Shown: positions 35,401 through 43,032, counted from the first letter of the stretch. The stretch: DNA of 64,000 nt from an uncultured Bacteroidota bacterium (GCA_903877645.1 CAIRES010000073.1:124001-188000); one strand, 5' to 3'. Translations and numbers: made by a program. Notes: a model not told the origin generated them from the letters alone.

Positions 35401-36137
35401 GCAGCAATCACCCGGTATGCCTGGGCCAGGCGTTGAAGTTAAATGCATCGGATGCAACGAATGGCCTCATCTACCAGTGGGTAGGCCCTAATGGTTTTAC
35501 CTCTGATGCGCAGGATCCTGTAATAGATAACATCACTTATGCAGATTCTGGTGTGTATACATTAACGGTAAGGCATCTCAACTGTCCGGCTACCGCTTCT
35601 GAATCTATTGTTGTTGATCCCGCAGTTATATTGAAGAATGTAACCGCTGATCAGAAGATACCTGTTGGCAGCAGCATTCAACTCAATGCCGATGGCGCTG
35701 AATTCTATCTCTGGTCGCCAAGCGACGGCACATTAAGCGACGATAACATCAATAACCCTGTTGCCACTCCGCCTCAAACAGAAACATACATCCTGAGAGG
35801 TACTAACCAATGGGGTTGTGCTGATTCTGCAACGGTAGTGATCACTGTCGATGATGATATTACAGAGATCGTACCTAGTGCTTTCTCTCCTGATGGAGAT
35901 GGGCATAATGATATATTCAGGATAGGTAATGTGAAGTATGATAAGCTCGTTGAGTTCAATGTATACAATCGTTGGGGGCAGCTCATTTACCACAACACTA
36001 CTGACGTGACCAAGGGATGGGATGGTACTTTCAATGGTGTGCCCCAGGATATAGGCGTATATTCGTATGGCATCATCCTCGCCGATCCTTCCGGCAAAAA
36101 TAAAGTGATCAAAGGTACTGTAACGCTGATCAGGTAA
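29472..36137 (+). CDS. Giant Ig-repeat adhesin with type IX secretion (type B) sorting domain
   Basis: A 2221-residue surface protein. I start at ATG 29472 because MKQLITLLTFLYFF begins a signal peptide ending near LYAQ; an ATG at 29445 would add 9 residues in front. Layout: N-terminal globular region (about 30-330), beta-sandwich regions to about 548, sixteen Ig-like units at residues 550-1705 with the pattern ITGSxxxCxGxxTTL...GGxWSSxxxxxATV...GLVxGxxAGTATIxYxTxxGCxxxTxVTVNP, then SprB-like and PKD/Ig-like units (about 1706-2120). The C-terminal CHU_C-type domain reads PSAFSPDGDGHNDIF and FNVYNRWGQLIY, as in gliding-motility-associated T9SS substrates. It is probably anchored on or released from the outer surface for adhesion. 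No operon partner; it is convergent with pgk. Confidence 0.93.
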   Translation: MKQLITLLTFLYFFTPLHSTGLYAQQSVQAKNAMNAGPANYTSITQPFIDHTAEVLQSNAGYEQHPEIGQLYPETPCDNCYELIGNRTEFSKTFVKEGTNGGKIMQQTSTMPMHYRDAQGRWMTIHAQLASQGKGTYSATDQEVPVRISTTDKMTTLGKAGQSISFNHNLELVYAKPDGSEENIGAADYSHYTAGDDGMYITDAWPGIDIEMHTLRGAVKTNFLINHALPAYAAGKLLVRDHVAMTDGLHLDAQGQTKFTGNIEFKNKNGERIYAMSAATAFEKASPRTTLQMLEYMLNGNTLDIALPGSFLNRSASAYPVIIDPLVSIATTVAATGSSYSSGWTVGCVYNNPATVPARVTVTDVQFSFQYVTSGGALLNNGAFDFKLGTCRSPAPTSLYWNCNSALTGTCTGTAASIFPSLSGCMPAPECASYDMNVTMDFYQNYLSDPPCSNLYITAGTPLTVTVFGNTIEASSVTASATSICQGQSSTLTATSQYGVAPYSYTWTPGSLSGASVAVTPSATTTYTLTSTDACGGVATAFKTINVNPVSPITGSTTICAGASTVLSDATSGTWTSGNTAVATIGATTGSVNAIAVGTAPVTFTSGTGCTTTTTVTVLPSVAPITGSRGLCIGGSSTLADTTAGGTWSSSAITIATVGASTGIVNGLAAGTAVITYGMTGVGCAVTTTVTVNTLAPISGSGVVCVGGNTTLTDPSAGTGGVWTSGSTGVAAVGSTSGIVTGASAGTAAITYATSSGCTASTTVTVSAPTPITGSSTVCQGSSTTLSNSTPGGIWSSGSTALATIGASSGLLAGVAAGTVTISYAAPTGCTMTSSMVVNPIFAIAGSSNICVGGSSVLSDAATGGSWSSSAPAVAAIGSFSGMISGMSPGASLITYTTFGGGCTATITVSVNTPTPILGASGVCQGNTTTLSNATSGGSWTTSDATIATVAGSSGIMSGVAGGTATISYTTAGACVATTSVTVNPITAIAGVAALCSGNTTTLTDATPGGAWSSTATTTATVDGTTGILTAIAGGTSLIDYTTAAGCVANVTVTVNASPALIAGSTLVCGTTTLTNSVSGGSWASSNTSIATVGASSGLVAAVAAGVVTISYTMPGGCSVNTVVTIDPLSGITGTPNACMGSASALGYPATGGAWSSLSTAIATVNPSTGLVTGVSAGTATIKYTTVSGCFATTAFTVYPSAPVAGTPVVCQGSSTTLTNVVTGGSWSSSDAAIAPVSAAGVVSGTLPGTATITYLTGLGCSASTIVTVNPLQPITGIAAMCEGNNTTLSDATIGGTWSSGATTIATVGTTGIVNGITAGHSIISYTTIEGCFATTISTVNAMPAAIAGSGTVCQASNITLTNSLAGGSWNSSDPSTAPITGAGIVSGILPGTATITYATPAGCSVNTVVTVNPSTVTAGVPSICQGSATTLSNATTGGTWSSLGTGVATVGSATGLVAGISAGTAIIRYLTADGCATDFSETITPLPSAIGGIAKVCEGSSTTLTNTLPGGTWTSNNTAIATIVATSGSASGISAGLDTVIYTSAYGCVAGIVVTVSPLPAAITGITSVCSGNTTTLSDATTGGTWSSSATATAPVGATTGVVSGLLAGSAIISFITADGCIANAVVTVNPLPSAIGGTTVLCQGTTTTLSNTFTGGSWSSSDVTIGSIDASSGLSTGVAAGVTTISYITSSGCYAVTDVTVNPTPVISSYHADNSTTCTTNDGAITLEGLTAGAAYTVNYYYRTTLVSLFSFANSSGEVVITGLSVGSYSNISVVSALGCTSAIIAGPILIGLPVSPDAPIVTNNSPLCNGSTLNLFAMDATAGVTYSWSGPAGFTSTLQNPVLNPSVLSEAGTYSVTATKLGCESATATTNVVIHPIPQIGGISFTNPTTCQGTDGTITLSGLLPGVSYSVEYTFNASPVSVVVIADASGDVVIGGIASGDYGSFSVSSFTCLSNTVGPVALNDPALPSVPVVGSNHPVCLGQALKLNASDATNGLIYQWVGPNGFTSDAQDPVIDNITYADSGVYTLTVRHLNCPATASESIVVDPAVILKNVTADQKIPVGSSIQLNADGAEFYLWSPSDGTLSDDNINNPVATPPQTETYILRGTNQWGCADSATVVITVDDDITEIVPSAFSPDGDGHNDIFRIGNVKYDKLVEFNVYNRWGQLIYHNTTDVTKGWDGTFNGVPQDIGVYSYGIILADPSGKNKVIKGTVTLIR
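31119..34586 (+). repeat. Array of sixteen ~217-bp coding repeats in the adhesin
   Basis: 3468 bp divided by sixteen units gives about 72 codons each. Every unit keeps one Cys near its start (CxG) and all keep a second near its end (GC), a spacing that would allow one disulfide per unit. Neighbouring units differ at many codons, so the array is old rather than freshly duplicated. Confidence 0.9.
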
Positions 36138-36157
36138 CTTGCTTAGACTGGAACTAT

Positions 36158-36194
36158 AAAAGTAAAACGCCCCATATCGGGGCGTTTTACTTTT
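36158..36194. terminator. Bidirectional terminator between the adhesin and pgk
   Basis: A perfect 16-bp stem (36158-36173 with 36179-36194), 5-nt loop, A-rich and T-rich arms, between two convergent genes; it touches the pgk stop. Confidence 0.9.
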
Positions 36195-37405
36195 TAATCT
36201 TTTATAGCCGCTATCCCGGGCAATTCCTTACCCTCAAAATACTCCAGCATTGCCCCGCCCCCGGTCGATACATAACTTACCTTATCTGCCAGGTGAAATT
36301 TATTCACGGCAGCAACACTATCGCCGCCACCTACAAGGGAGTAAGCACCATTCTTAGTTGCCTCGGCTACTGCCAGCGCTATGGCCTTTGTGCCATGCTG
36401 AAATTTATCCATTTCAAACACCCCCATAGGGCCATTCCAAAGTATGGTCTTGGACGTACTGATGATCTTTTTGAATTGTTCGATGGCCATATTGCTGATG
36501 TCCAGTCCCATCCAGCCTGCGGGTATCTCGTTGCTCAGCGCCGAAGAAGTATCTGCATCAGCCGCGAAACGGTCAGCTATGATGCTGTCGGATGGCAGGT
36601 GTATACAGACACCTTTCTCGGCAGCTTTCTTCATTAGGTCCAGCGCCATATCCATGCGGTCGTCTTCACACAGGGAATTGCCTATTTGGCCGCCCTCTGC
36701 TTTGAAGAAAGTATAAGCCATGCCGCCACCTATGATGATGTCGGTAGCCCTGTCCAGCAGGTTTTCAATGATCATTATTTTATCATACACCTTAGCGCCG
36801 CCAATGATCGCGGTAAAAGGTTTTTTGCTGTTGTGGAGTACATTCTCTGCCGCGTTCACTTCGCTTTCCATCAACAGGCCAAACATCCTTTTATCTTTAG
36901 CAAAGAATTGGGCGATCACAGCTGTAGAGGCATGTGCCCTGTGCGCTGTGCCAAAAGCATCATTTACATAAATATCTCCGAGCTTAGATAGCTTTTCTGC
37001 AAAAGCCTTGTCACCCTTTTCTTCTTCTTTATAATAGCGGAGGTTCTCCAGCAGCAACACCTGACCCGCTTGTAGCTTGGCAGCCTTATCTGCGGCATCT
37101 GCGCTAATACAATCGTCAGAAAAAATGACATTCTTGCCCAGGAGTTTAGACAGGTGTGCAACAACAGGCTTTAGGGAGAAGTCAGCTAACGTCAGGTTGG
37201 GATTTTTCTCTATATCCTTTAGCGGGCGGCCCCAATGGCTCATTAGCACTACGCTGCCACCATCAGCCAATACCTTATTGATAGTTGGCAACGCTGCCCT
37301 TATACGGGTATCATCAGTGATCTCGCCGTTCTTAATAGGCACATTAAAGTCAACGCGTATCAATGCGCGCTCATTTGCAAAATTGTGGGATGAAAATGTA
37401 GACAT
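36194..37405 (-). CDS. pgk: Phosphoglycerate kinase
   Basis: Pgk transfers phosphate from 1,3-bisphosphoglycerate to ADP in glycolysis. I use ATG 37405 ([23 protein letters not shown]), giving 403 residues; the six extra N-terminal residues available upstream lie outside the family's usual start. Seen: RVDFNVP, SHWGRP, the [11 protein letters not shown] loop, [14 protein letters not shown] and GGGDSVAAV. It lies 86 nt downstream of gapA on the same strand with a hairpin between, so partial read-through or separate transcription is possible. Confidence 0.97.
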   Translation of the reverse strand: MSTFSSHNFANERALIRVDFNVPIKNGEITDDTRIRAALPTINKVLADGGSVVLMSHWGRPLKDIEKNPNLTLADFSLKPVVAHLSKLLGKNVIFSDDCISADAADKAAKLQAGQVLLLENLRYYKEEEKGDKAFAEKLSKLGDIYVNDAFGTAHRAHASTAVIAQFFAKDKRMFGLLMESEVNAAENVLHNSKKPFTAIIGGAKVYDKIMIIENLLDRATDIIIGGGMAYTFFKAEGGQIGNSLCEDDRMDMALDLMKKAAEKGVCIHLPSDSIIADRFAADADTSSALSNEIPAGWMGLDISNMAIEQFKKIISTSKTILWNGPMGVFEMDKFQHGTKAIALAVAEATKNGAYSLVGGGDSVAAVNKFHLADKVSYVSTGGGAMLEYFEGKELPGIAAIKD

Positions 37406-37439
37406 AATTATCGCTAGTTTCAATATTTGTGTAAAAATA

Positions 37440-37472
37440 ATAAAACCTGCATCGAAACAACGCAGGTTTTAT
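37440..37472 (-). terminator. Hairpin between gapA and pgk
   Basis: An 11-bp stem ATAAAACCTGC (37440-37450) with its complement (37462-37472), 11-nt loop; T-rich on the descending side in the minus-strand direction. Confidence 0.65.
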
Positions 37473-37491
37473 CAAATAGATATTAATAAGC

Positions 37492-38505
37492 TTATTTGCT
37501 GATCAATCCTGCAAAATACTTCACAGTACGCACCAGTTGGCTTACATAGCTCATTTCGTTGTCGTACCAGCTTACGGTTTTCACCAGTTGGCTGTCGCCT
37601 ACGGTCATTACCTTGGTTTGGGTGGCATCAAACAATGAGCCGAAAGAAGTGCCGATGATGTCGCTGCTTACTATTTCGTCAGTATTATAGCCGAAGCTTT
37701 CATTTGATGCTGCCTTCATAGCTGCATTGATCTCTTCAGCGGTAGTTTTCTTATTCAGGATCACAGTAAGCTCGGTGAGAGAGCCGGTAACTGTTGGTAC
37801 GCGCTGTGCAGAACCATCCAGTTTACCCTTCAGCTCAGGGAGCACCAGGCCAATAGCCTTTGCAGCGCCTGTAGAGTTAGGTACGATGTTCTCAGCAGCG
37901 GCACGTGCGCGGCGAAGATCACCCTTAGGATGCGGAGCATCCAGTGTATTCTGGTCGTTAGTGTAAGCATGCACTGTCAACATAAGGCCGGTAGCAATGC
38001 CAAAAGAATCATTCAGTACCTTGGCCATAGGAGCCAGGCAGTTGGTAGTGCAAGAAGCACAACTGATCACAGTTTCGCTGCCATCAAGGATGTCGTGGTT
38101 CACATTGAACACCACGGTCTTCATTTCGCCGGTAGCAGGTGCAGAAATAACTACACGCTTAGCGCCTGCCTTTATATGGCCTTCAGCCTTTTCTTTATCG
38201 GTAAAGAAGCCGGTACACTCCAGTACTACGTCTACATCATGCGCACCCCATGGTATCTGTGATGGGTCTTTCTGTGCGTAAATAGCAATGCTGTGGCCAT
38301 TGACAACGATCGAATTATCTGTATGTGTAACTTCCTGGCCGAAACGGCCCTGTGCGGTATCATACTTCAGCAGGTGTGCCAGTACGTTTGGCTTTGTCAG
38401 GTCATTGATAGCTACTACGTCAATTCCTTCCATGTTGTATATCTGGCGGAAAGCGAGACGGCCTATGCGGCCAAAGCCATTGATGGCTACTTTTACTTTA
38501 CTCAT
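37492..38505 (-). CDS. gapA: Glyceraldehyde-3-phosphate dehydrogenase, type I
   Basis: GAPDH oxidises glyceraldehyde-3-phosphate with NAD and phosphate. The 337-residue protein has NGFGRIGRL at 9-17, the Asp of NDLTKP (D35) favouring NAD, the catalytic SCTTNC with C152, [19 protein letters not shown], and the C-terminal [14 protein letters not shown]. Length and motifs are normal. A -7 box TACCTTTG lies 39 nt upstream of the ATG. It precedes pgk. Confidence 0.98.
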   Translation of the reverse strand: MSKVKVAINGFGRIGRLAFRQIYNMEGIDVVAINDLTKPNVLAHLLKYDTAQGRFGQEVTHTDNSIVVNGHSIAIYAQKDPSQIPWGAHDVDVVLECTGFFTDKEKAEGHIKAGAKRVVISAPATGEMKTVVFNVNHDILDGSETVISCASCTTNCLAPMAKVLNDSFGIATGLMLTVHAYTNDQNTLDAPHPKGDLRRARAAAENIVPNSTGAAKAIGLVLPELKGKLDGSAQRVPTVTGSLTELTVILNKKTTAEEINAAMKAASNESFGYNTDEIVSSDIIGTSFGSLFDATQTKVMTVGDSQLVKTVSWYDNEMSYVSQLVRTVKYFAGLISK

Positions 38506-38544
38506 TTTATGAATTAATTAAAGAATGTTTTTTGAAATGTGGCG

Positions 38545-38552
38545 CAAAGGTA
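38545..38552 (-). promoter_or_regulatory. Candidate -7 box for gapA
   Basis: TACCTTTG followed by CGCC on the minus strand, an exact TAnnTTTG match; upstream sequence is TTTG-rich but not at ideal spacing. Confidence 0.5.
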
Positions 38553-38650
38553 AGCAAATTCAAAATTCAAACATAGAATTTACAATAAACATAATGAGTA
38601 AAGGTGTGTTAAAGCACGGCACAAAGAATAAATAATAAAATACAAAGTGA

Positions 38651-39685
38651 TCAATGTATGCCACGTGCATTCAGCGCCTGCTGGTAGATATGGGCATTTT
38701 TGATCTGCTCATCATAAGTAGATGCGAAATTTGAATAACCACTGAAATCTTCTTTTGCACAGAAGTACAGATAAGTAGTCTCGGGCGCTTGTAATACAGC
38801 ATCGAGAGAGCCGGGCGATGGCGTACATATCGGTCCGGGCGGCAGCCCCTCATACATATAAGTGTTGTATGGGGAAGGGGTTTCCAGCATCGGCCCTGTA
38901 ATGCGCCGTATAGTGAAGTCGCCGATGGCAAATTTCACCGTAGGGTCTGCCTGTAGTTTCATGCCTTTGTGTACCCTATTGATGTATACACTCGCGATCT
39001 TGGGCTTGTCGGCAGTCATATTGGTTTCTTCATCTACAATTGAGGCTATGATGGTCGCCTTTACAGGTGTAAGCCCATGATCTTTAGCTTGTTGCCTCCG
39101 TTCATCGCTCCAGAATTTTGTGTAGTTCTTTTCTATTTTCCTGAAAGCCTTGTCGGCAGTAGTGTTCCAGAAGAAATCGTACGTATCAGGGAGCACGGCA
39201 CACATAACTGTATTGCTGTCAAACCCGAATTGTGAAAGGTATTCGGGGTCGTGCAGCATCTGCTTCAAGGTAGCTGAATCAGCTTCAAGGTTGGTGCAGA
39301 GCAAGTGCACGAAGTCTTGCTGTGTGCGCAACTTACTGATGACGAGTTTCACAGGTGTTTGCCGGCCTGCGTGCAGCATACGGATGATGTGGTAGGTGCT
39401 CATTCCGTTGCTGATCTTGTATTTGCCGGCATGGATATGCTCCGGCAGCTTGGCCATGCGAGCCAGCAGCCCGAAGGTACTCATATCAGATACGAAGCCC
39501 CCTTGCTCCAGCGATGCGCTTACTTGTTCGTAGCTTGCCCCGGTATGTATATACAAGTAGTCGCCCTGTGTATGCGAAATTATATTTGGCCCAAATACTT
39601 TATACGCAATGAATAACAAAAGCAAAATAAAAACGATGCTCACGTAAAATAATCCACGCGACTTTTTCTTTTTGGGTGCAGCCAT
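38651..39685 (-). CDS. mltG: Endolytic murein transglycosylase MltG
   Basis: MltG cleaves nascent peptidoglycan strands and sets glycan length. The 344-residue protein has a short basic N-terminus, one membrane span (about 12-30), a LysM-like region, LPDTYDFFW, and the catalytic TIIASIVDEET. The second acidic residue of this block (E220) aligns with the catalytic Glu of E. coli MltG. RVHKGMKLQADPTV, ETPSPYNTYMYEGLPPGPI and TTYLYFCAKEDFSGYSNFA complete the YceG signature. It is inner-membrane anchored with the catalytic domain in the periplasm. Upstream of gapA on the same strand, 145 nt apart, not clearly co-transcribed. Confidence 0.95.
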   Translation of the reverse strand: MAAPKKKKSRGLFYVSIVFILLLLFIAYKVFGPNIISHTQGDYLYIHTGASYEQVSASLEQGGFVSDMSTFGLLARMAKLPEHIHAGKYKISNGMSTYHIIRMLHAGRQTPVKLVISKLRTQQDFVHLLCTNLEADSATLKQMLHDPEYLSQFGFDSNTVMCAVLPDTYDFFWNTTADKAFRKIEKNYTKFWSDERRQQAKDHGLTPVKATIIASIVDEETNMTADKPKIASVYINRVHKGMKLQADPTVKFAIGDFTIRRITGPMLETPSPYNTYMYEGLPPGPICTPSPGSLDAVLQAPETTYLYFCAKEDFSGYSNFASTYDEQIKNAHIYQQALNARGIH

Positions 39686-39813
39686 GCCGCTAATTTAGGA
39701 AAGAACAAAAGAATTCCAATACAAGAGTTGTTAAAAGCAGTTTTGCCTGCAATGTGCATTAAACTTTGGCATGATTCTTTAGATCTATAAGCTATAATCA
39801 AAAGCACTAAACC

Positions 39814-40113
39814 ATGAAAAAGTTGAGAAGCGCATTAGTCATGCTGGGGTTATTCCTTTTTATAGGGTATAGCAGCAACGCCCAGGAACTGATCATCAAG
39901 GCACGGCCGCCCATGCCACGTATAGAGCGCCCTGCACCTCCTAGCCCACGCCATGTATGGGTGGGCGAAGAATGGGAGCCACGCGGCGGTACTTACGTAT
40001 TTGCCGGTGGGCACTGGGTGGAGCCTCCACGCCCCGGTGTGGTATGGATACCCGATCATTGGAAGCGCAGGCCACATGGCGAAGTATGGATACGCGGCCA
40101 TTGGCGCAGATAG
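39814..40113 (+). CDS. Small secreted WXXGXW-repeat protein
   Basis: A 99-residue protein with a signal peptide (MKKLRSALVMLGLFLFIGYSSNAQ) and about 75 mature residues rich in Pro, Arg and Trp. Three motifs of the form W-x(2)-GHW occur: VFAGGHWVEP, VWIPDHWKRR (a variant) and VWIRGHWRR. This is the YXWGXW/WXXGXW repeat family, common in the periplasm or outer surface of Bacteroidota and Proteobacteria, with no known activity. It is a single gene ending at an intrinsic terminator. Confidence 0.85.
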   Translation: MKKLRSALVMLGLFLFIGYSSNAQELIIKARPPMPRIERPAPPSPRHVWVGEEWEPRGGTYVFAGGHWVEPPRPGVVWIPDHWKRRPHGEVWIRGHWRR

Positions 40114-40133
40114 TCATTATGATACTTAATTAA

Positions 40134-40161
40134 GATCCTCACAGATGTGGGGATTTTTTTT
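40134..40161 (+). terminator. Intrinsic terminator after the WXXGXW gene
   Basis: Stem ATCCTCAC (40135-40142) with GTGGGGAT (40147-40154), one G-T pair, 4-nt loop, then eight T. Confidence 0.8.
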
Positions 40162-40213
40162 GTTATCTATTATTCACTACTTTTATATCAATACAGGCCC
40201 TCCATATAAATAA

Positions 40214-40933
40214 ATGAAGAAAATTGTAAAGAAACATCCGTTAGCCATCAGGTGGTTTCATTGGGTCAATTTCCCGGTGCTCACGGTTATGATCTGGAGC
40301 GGACTGCTTATTTATTGGGCCAACGATATTTATCGCCTGGGGTGGGGTGATAAGACATTGCTTAAATTTTTTCCGCAGTCGGTATATGATGCCCTGCATG
40401 TGCCGTTCCATTTATCAACCGGTATGGCGTTCCACTTTTTCTTTATGTGGTTCTTCTTCATCAATGGTATACTCTATGTGCTATACACCATCTTCTCAGG
40501 TGAGTGGCGATACCTGTTGCCTGAGAAGAGTTCCTTCAAAGAAGCGTGGCAGGTGGTGCTGCACGACCTGCACCTGCGTAAGACAGCTCCACCACAGGTG
40601 AAGTATAATGCAGCGCAGCGTGTGGCTTATTCTGCTATCATAGTGATGGGTGCCGGGTCTATCATCACCGGCCTTGCTATTTACAAACCTGTTCAGCTCC
40701 ACTGGCTGTGCGCGCTTTGTGGTGGTTACGAATTTGCACGCATCATACACTTTGCCCTCACTATTGGTTATGTACTGTTCTTTATCCTTCATATAGTGCA
40801 GGTGATACTGGCCGGGTGGAACAACTTCCAGGCGATGGTGACGGGCTTTGAAGTGGAGCAAATAGTGGAGGTAGAAGAACCTGTACCAGTGCAACCCGAA
40901 CCAATTGCGCCCATCGAAACTACCGAACCATGA
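40214..40933 (+). CDS. Cytochrome b561-type membrane subunit, partner of the Mo oxidoreductase
   Basis: A 239-residue integral membrane cytochrome b. About four spans carry pairs of heme-ligand candidate His: WFHWVNFPVL near the start, ALHVPFHLSTGMAFHFFFMWF, and the late IIHFALTIGYVLFFILHIVQV. The C-terminal tail is Glu/Pro-rich and cytoplasmic-looking. It resembles the b-type subunits of thiosulfate reductase/formate dehydrogenase gamma. The stop overlaps the next ATG by 4 nt (ATGA at 40930), so it is translationally coupled to the molybdopterin enzyme and is the likely electron donor or acceptor for it. Confidence 0.88.
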   Translation: MKKIVKKHPLAIRWFHWVNFPVLTVMIWSGLLIYWANDIYRLGWGDKTLLKFFPQSVYDALHVPFHLSTGMAFHFFFMWFFFINGILYVLYTIFSGEWRYLLPEKSSFKEAWQVVLHDLHLRKTAPPQVKYNAAQRVAYSAIIVMGAGSIITGLAIYKPVQLHWLCALCGGYEFARIIHFALTIGYVLFFILHIVQVILAGWNNFQAMVTGFEVEQIVEVEEPVPVQPEPIAPIETTEP

Positions 40934-41697
40934 GCAGATACCTACCGAATCCGGAAGAAAAGATAGTGCCGGATGGTGCTGTGAGAAAGCGTAGCATCAT
41001 TGCCTTCTCTATGTTCATTCTCCTGCTGGTGGGTGGTGCGCTGTTGTTTGCAAGGCTCTATAACGAACCACAATCTGCGAACAATGTGCAGCCTACGCTC
41101 CGCAAAGGGCTTAAGGCCAACGAACGATTATTCAGTCTCTTTTACAGCAAGCACCGCGAAGCAAAGTCATTCACAAAAGATGATGCCGTTAAGAAGGTGC
41201 GCGTAAACGGCGATGTAGGCATGGATGGCACCCTGGATACCACATGGCGCCTCAAGGTAGCCCGCAACCCCGGCGATACGCTCATGCTTACAATGGACGA
41301 CCTGAAGAAACTGCCCAAAACAGAGGTCGTATTTGACTTCAAATGTGTGGAGGGCTGGAGCCAGGTGACCTGGTGGGGCGGCGTTCGCTTCAGCGACTTC
41401 CTCAAAGCCTACAACCTTGCGCCGCAAACAGGCCTCAAATATGTGGGCATGATCACCCCGGATGAAACCTATTATGTAGGCAACGATATGCCCAGTATGC
41501 TGCAGCCTCAAACCCTGCTTGCCTACGAAATGAACGGCCAGCCATTACCTCAAAACCAAGGCTATCCGTTACGCCTCATCATCCCTGTAAAGTATGGTAT
41601 CAAGCACCTGAAACGAATTGGCGTTATGTACTTCAGTAACGACAAACCCAAAGATTACTGGGCAGAGCAGGGGTATGACTATTACGCAGGCTTATAG
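40930..41697 (+). CDS. Membrane-anchored sulfite-oxidase-fold molybdopterin oxidoreductase
   Basis: A 255-residue protein with one N-terminal span (about 22-42, SIIAFSMFILLLVGGALLF) and an extracytoplasmic domain of the sulfite oxidase/YedY fold. The Mo-ligating Cys is C139 in FDFKCVEGWSQVTWWGGVRFSDFL; LLAYEMNGQPLPQNQGYPLRLIIP and KHLKRIGVMYFSNDKPKDYW follow as in the family. It is shorter than MsrP and lacks a twin-arginine motif (the basic stretch before the span is VRKRS), so how the cofactor-loaded protein is placed is unclear. With the overlapping cytochrome b it resembles an MsrPQ-like quinol-linked reductase; substrate unknown. Confidence 0.85.
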   Translation: MSRYLPNPEEKIVPDGAVRKRSIIAFSMFILLLVGGALLFARLYNEPQSANNVQPTLRKGLKANERLFSLFYSKHREAKSFTKDDAVKKVRVNGDVGMDGTLDTTWRLKVARNPGDTLMLTMDDLKKLPKTEVVFDFKCVEGWSQVTWWGGVRFSDFLKAYNLAPQTGLKYVGMITPDETYYVGNDMPSMLQPQTLLAYEMNGQPLPQNQGYPLRLIIPVKYGIKHLKRIGVMYFSNDKPKDYWAEQGYDYYAGL

Positions 41698-41719
41698 TGT
41701 TTTCAGTAATATTATTTCG

Positions 41720-41727
41720 TAATTTTG
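41720..41727 (+). promoter_or_regulatory. Candidate -7 box for the HicB-like/hicA module (leaderless)
   Basis: TAATTTTG, an exact TAnnTTTG match, 7 nt before the ATG at 41735. Confidence 0.4.
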
Positions 41728-41734
41728 TGTGCTT

Positions 41735-41941
41735 ATGAAAGAGGTCATTTTTTTAGTAGAAGAAAGTCTTGAAGGTGGATATACTGCTAAAGGTGTTGGC
41801 GTGTCTATCTTTACCCAGGCAGAAACTATTCTTGAATTAAGAGACGTTGTAAAGGATGCAGTAAACTGCCATTACGACGATGCAGATAAGCCCGGACTTA
41901 TTCGGTTACATTTTGTAAAGGACGAAGTATTTGCTGCATGA
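41735..41941 (+). CDS. HicB-like antitoxin (partner of a HicA-type toxin)
   Basis: A 68-residue protein, MKEVIFLVEESLEGGYTAKG then SIFTQAETILELRDVVKDAVNCHYDD, belonging to the small HicB-like partners often mislabelled as 2-oxoisovalerate dehydrogenase. ATG 41735 is chosen over the GTG 6 nt upstream because it fits the family start. The frame is intact. Its stop overlaps the ATG of the toxin gene (ATGA at 41938), the normal arrangement for such modules. If the toxin is dead, this gene may persist as a free antitoxin or repressor. Confidence 0.82.
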   Translation: MKEVIFLVEESLEGGYTAKGVGVSIFTQAETILELRDVVKDAVNCHYDDADKPGLIRLHFVKDEVFAA

Positions 41942-42178
41942 AATTACCAAGAGACATTAGTGGGCTAGAATTGGTTCACAAGTTGAAAGCGTTGGGTTAT
42001 GTGAAAACAAGAGTCAGGCAGTCATATCAGGGCAACGACTCAAGAAAACGGAGAACATCATATAACTATCCCTTCGCATGATCCACTGAAGATTGGTACT
42101 TTGTCATCAGTATTATCAGACGTAGCTGCCCACTTTGATAAAAGCAAAGAAGAAATACTTAAGTTGATCTTCGATTGA
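41938..42178 (+). pseudogene. hicA toxin gene broken by a frameshift
   Basis: HicA toxins are small mRNA interferases with a dsRBD-like fold. Starting at ATG 41938 the frame reads MKLPRDISGLELVHKLKALG then YVKTR, then leaves the family and stops at TGA 42079-42081. From 42011 the third frame resumes the family exactly: ESGSHIR, HHITIPSHDPLKIGTLSSVL and DKSKEEILKLIFD, to TGA at 42176-42178. Restoring two bases in the AAGAGTC stretch at 42009-42015 (a lost GA in GAGA) would give one intact protein of about 80 residues with the conserved GSH. It is either a real 2-bp deletion or a sequencing error; all large genes nearby are intact. Confidence 0.85.
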
Positions 42179-42189
42179 TTCCTCCTCCA

Positions 42190-43032
42190 CTAATCCCCTT
42201 CCTCCACCAGCTTAGTACCCGTCTGTGTGAATTCGATCTTACGTTTCTTGTACAACGCACCGAGTGTCATTTTAAAGGTCTTCTTGCTCATGCCAAAGAA
42301 CGCATGTATATCCTCCGGGCCGGACTTATCATTGTAAGGCAGGTAGCCTTCATTCTCCACCAGCAGGTTGAGTATTTTGGCTTCTTCCTCCGGTACGCGG
42401 GTGTAACCTTTTATGCCGTGCGAAATATCTATCTTGTTATCCGGGCGTATATGCTTTACAAATCCCTTTAGCTTATCTCCTATCTCGTAAGGCTTGAACA
42501 CTTCGTTGTAGTGCATCAGCCCCATGTGCCTGCTATTGATGATCATCTTGTAGCCTATGTCTGTTTTCTGAAACACTACAAGATCCACCGGGTCATGCTC
42601 TTTTACCGTGAGCTCATAATTGCTGAGGTACTTATCGATCTTCTCTGTGCCGGTGACGCGGCCTGTCTGCTCGTCTATGAACAGCCGTATCAGCCTGCGG
42701 TCGCCGGCCTTCATTTTCTGCTCCTGGTGCGATATGGGTACGAACACATCCTTCATAATGCCCCACTTCACAAATGCGCCCGATGGGTTCACATCGGCCA
42801 CTTCCATCATCGCTATTTCTCCTACCGTGGCTATGGGTTCCTGCGTGGTGGCGATCACCCGGCCTTCGTTATCGTGGTATATAAATACCCTGATCTCATC
42901 ATCCACTTTGAGGCCTGCGGGTACAAACCGTTTGGGCAGCAATATCTCTTCACCTTCACCCCCATCGAGGTACATCCCGAAATCCACTTCCTTTGCTACC
43001 TTCAGCGTATTATATTGTCCTACCTGTACCAT
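42190..43032 (-). CDS. CvfB-like S1 RNA-binding protein
   Basis: A 280-residue RNA-binding protein from ATG 43032 (MVQVGQYNTLKVAKEVDFGMYL); the longer frame upstream adds 24 residues with no family match. It shows several OB/S1-like folds (DFGMYLDGGEGEEILLPKRFVP; MEVADVNPSGAFVKWGIMKDVFVP; KGFVKHIRPDNKIDISHGIKGYTR) and a C-terminal winged helix (FGMSKKTFKMTLGALYKKRKIEF). This matches CvfB/YitL, which binds RNA and modulates gene expression. Cytoplasmic. It is convergent with the toxin remnant, 11 nt apart. Confidence 0.92.
   Translation of the reverse strand: MVQVGQYNTLKVAKEVDFGMYLDGGEGEEILLPKRFVPAGLKVDDEIRVFIYHDNEGRVIATTQEPIATVGEIAMMEVADVNPSGAFVKWGIMKDVFVPISHQEQKMKAGDRRLIRLFIDEQTGRVTGTEKIDKYLSNYELTVKEHDPVDLVVFQKTDIGYKMIINSRHMGLMHYNEVFKPYEIGDKLKGFVKHIRPDNKIDISHGIKGYTRVPEEEAKILNLLVENEGYLPYNDKSGPEDIHAFFGMSKKTFKMTLGALYKKRKIEFTQTGTKLVEEGD

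Noticed and set aside
41938-42081. Programmed ribosomal frameshift in hicA
   Set aside because: No slippery heptamer or stimulatory structure is evident at the junction; a 2-bp loss is the simpler explanation.
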